In this document: piece after piece, positions 1 to 5,278 of the stretch
How the letters are laid out: each line of letters opens with the position of its first letter
How positions within the stretch are numbered: the stretch's first letter is position 1
Assembly: GCA_002423265.1 (NCBI GenBank)
Contig: DIVE01000126.1
Span: 1,816-7,276 of the forward strand
Length of the DNA: 5,461 nucleotides
Source of the DNA: Methylophilaceae bacterium UBA6140
GTDB lineage: Bacteria > Pseudomonadota > Gammaproteobacteria > Burkholderiales > Methylophilaceae
Direction of reading: 5' to 3'
Made by a program: the position numbers and the translations under genes
Notes under the pieces: generated by a model
Databases searched by the model: none
Told to the model about the DNA's origin: nothing
The model's input: only the letters and a program-made list of their open reading frames with translations

Positions 1-575
1 GGCTTGTCCAGCACCAGGTGATGCGTTTGGGCACCACCAGCAGCCAACGGCTCATCCGCCTTCAGCACTTGCTGACCTTGCAACTCCCAGAGAATATGGG
101 GCATGCCGACATTGGGAAACGCCACGTTGTTCCAACCGGTCGGACGTGTGTCGTCACGATAGAAACCGCGCAGATAGGTATAGAGCCAATCCGCCGTTCT
201 TGCACGCGCCTCGACAGTCAGATCCGGTGGGACTACCCCGAACCAGGCCTTCGCATCGCCCTTGGCCATTGCTACCTGCATCGTGTCACCAACCTTATCG
301 GCGGTAAAAAGCAGATTGACCCTGATCTGTTCTTCGCTGAGACCAATATCGGTGAGCCTGTTGTAGCGCATGTAATTGGCGCTATGGCAATTCAAACAGT
401 AATTGACGAACAGCTTTGCACCACGCTGCAACGATTCCTGATTGTTCAGGTTGATTGGCGCCTTGTCCAGATGAACATCCCCGCCAGCGGCGTTCGCGTA
501 AACCGGCATCGCCAGAAAAATGGCCGCCAATAATCCATGCCTGACAGCATCAATAATTTTTTGAAACTTCATCAT
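1..575 (-). CDS. petC: Cytochrome c1 subunit of the bc1 complex (3' end missing)
   Basis: This is the membrane-anchored c-type cytochrome that takes electrons from the Rieske protein and passes them to soluble or oxidase-bound cytochromes on the periplasmic side. I translated 191 residues by hand before the window edge. Residues about 1-29 form a Sec-type signal peptide ending in an Ala-Asn-Ala cleavage-like site. The haem c attachment motif CLNCH is at residues 60-64 (C60, C63, H64). A PPDL motif lies at 116-119. The Met in VGMPH (M158) is the likely sixth haem ligand, by comparison with the family. The missing part should be the C-terminal membrane helix, roughly 50 residues, inferred from usual family length. 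The ATG at 575-573 overlaps the petB stop (ATGA), and AAAGGG seven bases upstream serves as ribosome site. A second ATG follows directly and could be used instead. It is the third gene of petABC and is translationally coupled to petB. Confidence 0.96.
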   Translation of the reverse strand, partial: MMKFQKIIDAVRHGLLAAIFLAMPVYANAAGGDVHLDKAPINLNNQESLQRGAKLFVNYCLNCHSANYMRYNRLTDIGLSEEQIRVNLLFTADKVGDTMQVAMAKGDAKAWFGVVPPDLTVEARARTADWLYTYLRGFYRDDTRPTGWNNVAFPNVGMPHILWELQGQQVLKADEPLAAGGAQTHHLVLDK

Positions 576-1867
576 ACGGTGACCCTTTCAGGCACTGGTT
601 TTGTCTTGTCTTTTTTCGTATACCAAGGCATCAGAATAAAGAAGAGGAAATAGGTCAGCGTGAAAATACGCGCGACCACTGTGGCACGGTCAACCCCCCC
701 GAAAATCCACGTGCCCGCATCAAACACTCCCCATACATTGGAAGGCTTGGTGCCCAAATATCCGAGTACGACGAAGCTGACTACAAACAATGCAAGCCAC
801 TTTTTGTAAAGCGCACCGCGATAGCGGATGGATTTGACCGGACTACGATCCAGCCAGGGCAGCAAGGCAAATATCATCACCGACAGACCCATGGCAGCAA
901 CGCCGGGGAACTGCGAATTGAAGATAGGCGGCACAGCACGCAATATTGAGTAATAGGGCGTGAAGTACCAGACCGGAGCAATATGTGCTGGCGTTTGAAG
1001 CGGGTCTGCCGGGATGAAATTGTTGGCTTCAAGGAAGTAACCACCCATCTCCGGCGCAAAAAACAGAATGGCCGAGAACACGATAAGAAACACGGAAACG
1101 CCGACGATATCCTTCACCGTGTAATAGGGGTGGAATGGAATGCCATCCAGTGGAATATGTGTCTTGGGATCTTTCTTTTCCTTGATTTCGATACCATCGG
1201 GGTTGTTCGAACCCACCTCATGCAACGCAATCAGGTGAGCCACAACCAGACCGAGCAGTACCAGAGGCAATGCAATCACATGGAACGCAAAGAAACGATT
1301 CAGCGTCGCATCAGAAACAACATAATCACCACGCAACCACTCCGAGACATCCGGCCCGATAAACGGAATGGATGTGAACAGGTTGATAATGACCTGAGCA
1401 CCCCAATAGGACATCTGCCCCCACGGCAGCAGATAGCCGAAGAAAGCCTCACCCATCAACACCAGGAAAATACCAACGCCAAAGAGCCATATCAGCTCAC
1501 GTGGCGCACGATATGAGCCATAGATCAGACCGCGGAACATGTGCAGATAGACAACCACGAAGAACATCGAGGCACCGGTGGAATGCATATACCGGATCAG
1601 CCAGCCCCAGGAAACATCGCGCATGATGTACTCGACCGAACCGAAAGCCAAGGTCGCATCCGGCTTGTAATGCATGGTGAGGAAGATGCCGGTAACAATT
1701 TGCAGCACCAGCACCAAAAGTGCCAGCGAGCCAAAGAAATACCAGAAATTGAAGTTCTTTGGTGCGTAGTACTCAGTCAGATGGGCCTTGATATTGGAGG
1801 TCAGCGGAAAGCGCTTGTCCACCCAGGCAAGGGTACCTACCATGCATTTTTCTACATTTTTCATCAT
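572..1867 (-). CDS. petB: Cytochrome b subunit of the bc1 complex
   Basis: This integral inner-membrane subunit holds haems bL and bH and forms both quinone sites of complex III. The 431-residue product has the full-length form with about eight membrane helices (roughly 42-64, 89-115, 127-149, 190-216, 252-274, 322-340, 356-373, 397-415). Haem ligands are H95 and H109 in helix B and H196 and H211 in helix D. The quinol-oxidation motif is PVWY (298-301), where mitochondria and alphaproteobacteria have PEWY; I recall PVWY as usual in beta- and gammaproteobacteria. The tail KPVPERVTV is also typical of that group. The first ATG is chosen because GAGGGGG lies ten bases upstream (1878-1884). M2 and M9 are alternative starts, and M9 would give an N-terminus closer to many relatives. 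The gene begins two bases after the petA stop and its own stop overlaps the petC start, so petABC is a compact operon. Confidence 0.98.
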   Translation of the reverse strand: MMKNVEKCMVGTLAWVDKRFPLTSNIKAHLTEYYAPKNFNFWYFFGSLALLVLVLQIVTGIFLTMHYKPDATLAFGSVEYIMRDVSWGWLIRYMHSTGASMFFVVVYLHMFRGLIYGSYRAPRELIWLFGVGIFLVLMGEAFFGYLLPWGQMSYWGAQVIINLFTSIPFIGPDVSEWLRGDYVVSDATLNRFFAFHVIALPLVLLGLVVAHLIALHEVGSNNPDGIEIKEKKDPKTHIPLDGIPFHPYYTVKDIVGVSVFLIVFSAILFFAPEMGGYFLEANNFIPADPLQTPAHIAPVWYFTPYYSILRAVPPIFNSQFPGVAAMGLSVMIFALLPWLDRSPVKSIRYRGALYKKWLALFVVSFVVLGYLGTKPSNVWGVFDAGTWIFGGVDRATVVARIFTLTYFLFFILMPWYTKKDKTKPVPERVTV

Positions 1868-1869
1868 GG

Positions 1870-2466
1870 CTATACTGCCCCCTCGCTATGTTCACCGATC
1901 AACAATATCGCATCACTCAAATACTTGTGGGGCGGAACCACAAGATTGGTCGGAGCCGGCGAACCCTTGAATACGCGGCCGGCCAGATCAAACTTGGAAC
2001 CGTGACAAGGACAGAAGAAACCACCCTGCCAATCACCCCCCATATCACCGCCCGGCTGTAATTTGGGCGAAGGCGAACACCCAAGGTGAGTACATACGCC
2101 TTCCATCACCATCAGGTTGGGGCGTATCGAACGGGTTGGGTTTTTGCAATATTCCGGCTGCTGACTGGTTACTTCCAGCTTGGGATCCGCCAGATTGTCA
2201 TCATGCCCGGAAAGTGTTTTAGCCATATCATCGGTCAGACTGACAACCCAGACAGGCTTGCCACGCCACTCAACCGTGATCATGGCGCCCGGCTCAATCT
2301 TGCTGACATCGACTTCAACTGGCGCGCCGGCGGCCTTGGCACGGGCGCTGGGCAACATGCTGGTCACAAAAGGTACTGCCACTGCAACAGCCGCAACCCC
2401 GCCAACGGCGGTGGTAGCAGCGATCAAGAATCTCCGCTTGCCCTGATCAACTGGTTGATTTGCCAT
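1870..2466 (-). CDS. petA: Rieske 2Fe-2S subunit of the bc1 complex (ubiquinol-cytochrome c reductase)
   Basis: The Rieske protein takes the first electron from quinol at the Qo site and carries it to cytochrome c1 by moving its periplasmic head domain. The 198-residue product has a twin-arginine signal-anchor: KRRFLIAA at 10-17, then a hydrophobic helix to about residue 34, and a flexible Ala-rich hinge near 41-48 (ARAKAAGA). The cluster-binding boxes are CTHLGC (125-130) and CPCHGS (152-157). By family knowledge C125, H127, C152 and H155 bind the cluster, and C130 and C154 form the stabilising disulfide. The Pro loop (GSPAPTNL) follows at 168-175. The ATG has AAGGG (2473-2477) six bases upstream. 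It heads petABC. The mature cluster is inserted in the cytoplasm, so export needs the Tat translocase, two of whose genes are at the right of this window. Confidence 0.98.
   Translation of the reverse strand: MANQPVDQGKRRFLIAATTAVGGVAAVAVAVPFVTSMLPSARAKAAGAPVEVDVSKIEPGAMITVEWRGKPVWVVSLTDDMAKTLSGHDDNLADPKLEVTSQQPEYCKNPTRSIRPNLMVMEGVCTHLGCSPSPKLQPGGDMGGDWQGGFFCPCHGSKFDLAGRVFKGSPAPTNLVVPPHKYLSDAILLIGEHSEGAV
1878..1884 (-). promoter_or_regulatory. Ribosome binding site of petB
   Basis: The minus strand reads GAGGGGG here, within the last codons of petA, with ten bases to the first petB ATG. This strong purine run favours the first of the three clustered ATG codons (residues 1, 2 and 9) as the start. 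It also implies that petB is translated as ribosomes finish petA. Confidence 0.6.
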
Positions 2467-2552
2467 TACTTGCCCTTAATAATTATTCGGTACAGCTCGC
2501 GCCATGGACATGCAACATGCGCATTCCAGACTACTCAGCTTGCAAGTTTCGC

Positions 2553-2581
2553 ATTTTACAGCTTCGGCATTAAAAATTAAA
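2553..2581 (-). promoter_or_regulatory. Candidate sigma-70 promoter of the pet operon
   Basis: On the minus strand a TAAAAT -10 element (2553-2558, five of six matches to TATAAT) follows a weak TTTAAT -35 element (2576-2581) by 17 bases. Transcription would start near 2546 and leave a leader of about 80 bases before petA. The -35 is poor. A nearer alternative is AATAAT just upstream of the petA ribosome site, but its -35 is no better. The 129-bp gap between the Nif3-like gene and petA is the only sizeable non-coding stretch in the window, so a pet promoter is expected here, though read-through from the upstream gene is not excluded. Confidence 0.35.
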
Positions 2582-2595
2582 CCTTTATCCGATGC

Positions 2596-3342
2596 TTAAA
2601 CAGGGCTATCGATGTCGATAAACTCATGCCCGAGGCCGAATCTGGCAGAAAGGTGCTTGCCAAGCGCCTGCACACCATAACGCTCGGTCGCATGATGACC
2701 CGCTGCAATGTAGGCGACGCCTGATTCGCGTGCCAAATGCACAGTCTGCTCGGAGATTTCGCCACTGACAAAAACATCAACACCCAACTCAATCGCTTGC
2801 TGCATAAAGTCTTGCGCCGCGCCGGTACACCAGGCAATACTTCGCACCTCCCTGCCGCGATCACCAATCACCATAGCCCGGCGAGCAAGCAGCATCTCGA
2901 GCCTGGCACTGAAGCTTTCCAGCGTTTCCGGGTGCTCGAGAGCTCCGTAGGCCAGTAGCGACTGCTCGCCGGCGCGTCCTTCGATATCGACTCCCATCAG
3001 TTGCCCGAACTGCGCATTGTTGCCAAGCTCAGGGTGAGCATCGAGCGGCAGATGATAAGCCACCAGATTAATTTCGTGATCCAGCAAAAAGCGAATGCGT
3101 TTTTGTTTGATGCCGACAATCCGCGGATCCTCATTGCGCCAGAAAAAACCGTGATGCACCAGCACCATATCAGCATTGGCCGCTTGCGCCGCCTCAAGCA
3201 ATGCCATGTTGGCTGTAACACCGGTCACAATTCGCCCGATTTGGCGACGGCCTTCGATCTGAAGACCGTTCGGGCAGTAATCACGAAAGCGCTCAGGCTC
3301 CAGGATTTGTCCGGTATAATCCAATATCTCTTTAATATTCAT
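2596..3342 (-). CDS. Nif3/YbgI-family dinuclear metal-binding protein
   Basis: The 248-residue product matches the Nif3-like (DUF34) family in length (E. coli YbgI is 247 residues) and motifs. These cytoplasmic proteins assemble as hexameric toroids with a two-metal site; their biochemical role is unsettled, and labels such as 'GTP cyclohydrolase 1 type 2 homolog' come from similarity only. Visible features: DYCPNGLQIEG (21-31) near the N-terminus, the metal-site pair H63-H64 in LVHHGFFW, D101 in YHLPLDAH, and GHHATER (215-221) supplying H216 and E220. These correspond to the known YbgI ligands H63, H64, D101, H215 and E219, so the site looks intact. The ATG has AAAGGTG (3350-3356) seven bases upstream. 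It starts only 29 bases from the divergent protease gene, and its TAA is 129 bases before petA. It may be transcribed alone or run into pet; no clear terminator separates them. I recall this gene beside pet or tat in several betaproteobacteria, but the link has no known mechanism. Confidence 0.93.
   Translation of the reverse strand: MNIKEILDYTGQILEPERFRDYCPNGLQIEGRRQIGRIVTGVTANMALLEAAQAANADMVLVHHGFFWRNEDPRIVGIKQKRIRFLLDHEINLVAYHLPLDAHPELGNNAQFGQLMGVDIEGRAGEQSLLAYGALEHPETLESFSARLEMLLARRAMVIGDRGREVRSIAWCTGAAQDFMQQAIELGVDVFVSGEISEQTVHLARESGVAYIAAGHHATERYGVQALGKHLSARFGLGHEFIDIDSPV
3307..3336 (+). promoter_or_regulatory. Candidate sigma-70 promoter of the protease gene, inside the Nif3-like gene
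   Basis: The plus strand has TTGTCC (3307-3312, four of six matches to TTGACA), an 18-base spacer and TTTAAT (3331-3336, five of six matches to TATAAT). This would start transcription near 3343, in the 29-bp gap, with a leader of about 29 bases. A perfect TATAAT also occurs at 3315-3320 but has no acceptable -35 and no extended -10. Both lie in the first codons of the divergent gene, so the matches may reflect its codons. Confidence 0.35.
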
Positions 3343-3371
3343 TATGTTTCACCTTTGTCACAGCAGCCCTT

Positions 3372-4538
3372 ATGAAAAAACTCTGGCTTATTTTTGCACA
3401 GACCGTAACGATCAGTCTCGGCGCACTATTTGTGCTGCAAACCTTTTACCCCGAACTTCTCGGAAAATCGCTCAAGCCCGTCACAGAGCAACCTGTTCTG
3501 GTCAACCAGGTCTCGGCTGACAAGATAGTTCATACGGAAGGCTCTTATAGTAGCGCGGCCAAAAAAGCCATGCCGGCCGTCGTCAACATCTTCACCAGCA
3601 AGAAATCCGCCCCAAGAGCGCGCCATCCGTTCATGGATGACCCTTTGTTCCGGCATTTCTTCGGCGATCAGTTCGAAGATGAGCAGCGCTCGGACAACAG
3701 TCTCGGCTCCGGCGTTATCGTCAGTCCCCAAGGCTACATCGTTACCAATCACCATGTCATCGAATCTGCGGACGAAATCGAAGTCGCGCTGGCAGATGGG
3801 CGCACGCTGGCTGCCACCATTGTCGGTACGGACCCGGAAACCGACCTCGCGGTACTCAAGGTCGATGCCAAGGACCTGCCGGCCATCACACTGGCAGATC
3901 CCGACCAGTCCCACGTGGGTGATGTCGTGCTGGCCATCGGCAATCCATTCGGCGTTGGCCAGACCGTCACACAGGGCATTATCAGCGCCCTGGGACGCAG
4001 TCACCTCGGCATCAACACATTCGAGAATTTCATTCAGACCGATGCCTCGATCAACCCCGGCAACTCCGGCGGCGCGCTGGTCGACACCAACGGGCACCTG
4101 GTTGGCGTCAACAGCGCTATTTATTCGCGTAGCGGTGGTTCGATGGGTATCGGCTTCGCGATTCCGGTCAGTCTCACAAAGCAGGTCATGGAGCAGATCA
4201 TACGACAGGGTGGCGTGGTGCGCGGATGGGTCGGCATAGAGGCACAGGACATTACTCCGCAACTGGCGGAGTCCTTCCGTTTGTCGCATACCAGAGGCTC
4301 ACTGATTGCCGGGGTCTTGCGTAACAGCCCTGCGGAAAAGGCCGGTCTGAAACCTGGAGACATCTTGCTGCAAATCAACGGCAACAAGGTCACCGACAGC
4401 TCCACCATGCTGAACCTGATTGCCAATCTGAAACCCGATGAAAAAGCCACGCTCAGGATCGCGCGAGATCAGCGCGAGTTCGATATCATCGTCACCATAG
4501 GCAAGCGCCCGACCCCGCAGCTGGCGCAGCAGCGCTAG
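3372..4538 (+). CDS. degS: AlgW/DegS-type periplasmic serine protease with one PDZ domain
   Basis: This is an HtrA-family endoprotease held in the inner membrane and facing the periplasm. Relatives DegS (E. coli) and AlgW (Pseudomonas) sense misfolded outer-membrane proteins through the PDZ domain and cut an anti-sigma factor, activating the envelope stress response. The 388 residues comprise an N-terminal signal-anchor (about 4-25, no evident cleavage site), a linker, the trypsin-like domain (about 60-275) and a single PDZ domain (about 280-378). The catalytic triad is H128 (TNHHV), D158 (ETDLAVLKV) and S232 (GNSGGAL). The segment HPFMDDPLFRHFFGD (85-99) and the overall length are closer to AlgW than to the shorter E. 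coli DegS. One PDZ and a retained anchor argue against DegP/MucD; a soluble DegQ-like role is less likely. No anti-sigma gene is present here, so the substrate is inferred. The ATG has no recognisable ribosome site upstream, yet no better in-frame start exists. It is the only plus-strand gene. Confidence 0.93.
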   Translation: MKKLWLIFAQTVTISLGALFVLQTFYPELLGKSLKPVTEQPVLVNQVSADKIVHTEGSYSSAAKKAMPAVVNIFTSKKSAPRARHPFMDDPLFRHFFGDQFEDEQRSDNSLGSGVIVSPQGYIVTNHHVIESADEIEVALADGRTLAATIVGTDPETDLAVLKVDAKDLPAITLADPDQSHVGDVVLAIGNPFGVGQTVTQGIISALGRSHLGINTFENFIQTDASINPGNSGGALVDTNGHLVGVNSAIYSRSGGSMGIGFAIPVSLTKQVMEQIIRQGGVVRGWVGIEAQDITPQLAESFRLSHTRGSLIAGVLRNSPAEKAGLKPGDILLQINGNKVTDSSTMLNLIANLKPDEKATLRIARDQREFDIIVTIGKRPTPQLAQQR

Positions 4539-4550
4539 CTTGATATTTTT
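4519..4550 (+). terminator. Probable intrinsic terminator of the protease gene, containing its stop codon
   Basis: AGCTGGCGC (4519-4527) pairs with GCGCTAGCT (4532-4540) as a nine-base stem with one G-U pair and an AGCA loop. It is followed by TGATATTTTT (4541-4550). The TAG stop (4536-4538) is within the right arm. The T-run begins five bases after the stem, so termination may be incomplete. On the opposite strand no T-run follows, so it should act only on the plus strand. Confidence 0.5.
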
Positions 4551-5260
4551 CTGCGCTCTATGAACCCGGCAAGAAAAATGCCGGCTTCATAGAGCAGCCA
4601 GAGCGGAATCGCCAGCATGAACTGAGAAATGATGTCCGGCGGCGTAAAGATGGCACCCAGTACAAAGGCGCCGACAATCACATAGGATCGGATCTCCTTC
4701 AAGGTGGATATTTGCACCAACCCAAACCCGACCAGCACGATCACCGCGATTGGCACTTCAAATGCCAGCCCGAAAGCCATGAAAAGCGTAATGACGAAGT
4801 CCAGATAACTGCCGATGTCCGTCATTACCGCCACGCCTTGCGGGGCATAGCCTGTAATAAAACCGAAAACCACGGGAAAAACGAGAAAATAGGCGAAGGC
4901 CATGCCCGCCAGAAAAAGTAACGTGCTGGCAATCACCAAAGGCATCATGAAACGCCGCTCGTGTGCATAAAGGCCGGGCGCGACGAATGCCCAGGCCTGA
5001 TAGAGTGTATGCGGCAGCGACAAAATGAATGCCGCCATCATGGCCATTTTCATCGGCACGAAAAAAGGCGTCGTCACCTCGGTCGCAATCATCTGGCCGC
5101 CAACCGGCAACTTGGATAGCAGGGGCTGAGCCAGCAAGGTATAAATCTGGTCGGCAAAAGGAAAAAGCACGAGAAACGTCAGGACGATCCCAATGACAAC
5201 ACGTAGCAAGCGATCTCGCAGCTCGATCAAATGGGATATGAATGTCTCGGAATTGCTCAC
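4535..5260 (-). CDS. tatC: Sec-independent (twin-arginine) translocase subunit TatC
   Basis: TatC is the six-helix inner-membrane core of the Tat receptor complex; with TatB it binds twin-arginine signal peptides and recruits TatA to export folded proteins. The 241-residue product has the N-terminal signal-binding motif HLIELR (10-15, with E13 and R15), P46 in the first periplasmic loop, the conserved cytoplasmic segment FVAPGLYAHERR (92-103, with E101), FEVP (167-170, with E168) and TPPDIISQ (206-213, with D209). These match E. coli E15, R17, P48, E103, E170 and D211. The C-tail is shorter than in E. coli (258 residues), which is common. The start is GTG; the frame closes upstream at 5276-5278 with no ATG, so GTG is the only credible choice, and its ribosome site is weak. 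It follows tatB by 18 bases, implying coupled expression. Its TAG stop interlocks with the protease stop. The Rieske protein encoded by petA is a natural substrate. Confidence 0.97.
   Translation of the reverse strand: MSNSETFISHLIELRDRLLRVVIGIVLTFLVLFPFADQIYTLLAQPLLSKLPVGGQMIATEVTTPFFVPMKMAMMAAFILSLPHTLYQAWAFVAPGLYAHERRFMMPLVIASTLLFLAGMAFAYFLVFPVVFGFITGYAPQGVAVMTDIGSYLDFVITLFMAFGLAFEVPIAVIVLVGFGLVQISTLKEIRSYVIVGAFVLGAIFTPPDIISQFMLAIPLWLLYEAGIFLAGFIERRKISS
4555..4595. repeat. Long near-perfect inverted repeat in the 3' end of tatC
   Basis: The arms 4555-4571 and 4579-4595 are 17 bases each, complementary except for one mismatch (C4566 opposite C4584 on the plus strand), with a seven-base loop (AGAAAAA on plus, TTTTTCT on minus). 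It lies in tatC codons for residues LYEAGIFLAGFIER and also just past the protease stop, so it could fold in either transcript. Neither side is followed by a T-run, so it is not a standard intrinsic terminator. It may shield mRNA 3' ends or block transcription from the opposing gene. Confidence 0.75.
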
Positions 5261-5278
5261 CGTATCAACCGGCTTTCA

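Noticed and set aside
18..533. 171-codon open frame on the plus strand opposite petC
   Set aside because: The minus strand here encodes cytochrome c1 with a signal peptide, CLNCH haem site and axial Met, so the plus frame is a shadow.
983..1516. 177-codon open frame on the plus strand opposite petB
   Set aside because: It is antisense to a highly conserved cytochrome b. The peptide is Arg/Gln/His-rich with no domain signature, as expected from the reverse of hydrophobic codons.
2086..2580. 164-codon open frame on the plus strand opposite petA and the pet leader
   Set aside because: It lies opposite the Rieske cluster boxes and signal sequence, has no recognisable motif, and extends over the likely pet promoter.
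2561..2595. Possible terminator hairpin after the Nif3-like gene (arms 2561-2567 and 2589-2595)
   Set aside because: The seven-base stem has a mismatch, the loop is 21 bases and no T-run follows on the minus strand. It also overlaps the candidate pet promoter.
3315..3320. Perfect TATAAT on the plus strand
   Set aside because: It has no acceptable -35 at 16-18 bases and no extended -10 TGn, and it falls in codons for Asp-Tyr-Thr of the Nif3-like gene. It is kept only as an alternative to the candidate at 3307-3336.
3426..4289. 287-codon open frame on the minus strand opposite the protease gene
   Set aside because: It is fully antisense to a gene with an intact catalytic triad and PDZ domain. 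Long antisense frames are a frequent artefact opposite Gly/Ala/Asp-rich HtrA genes, and the product has no signal, membrane segment or recognisable motif.
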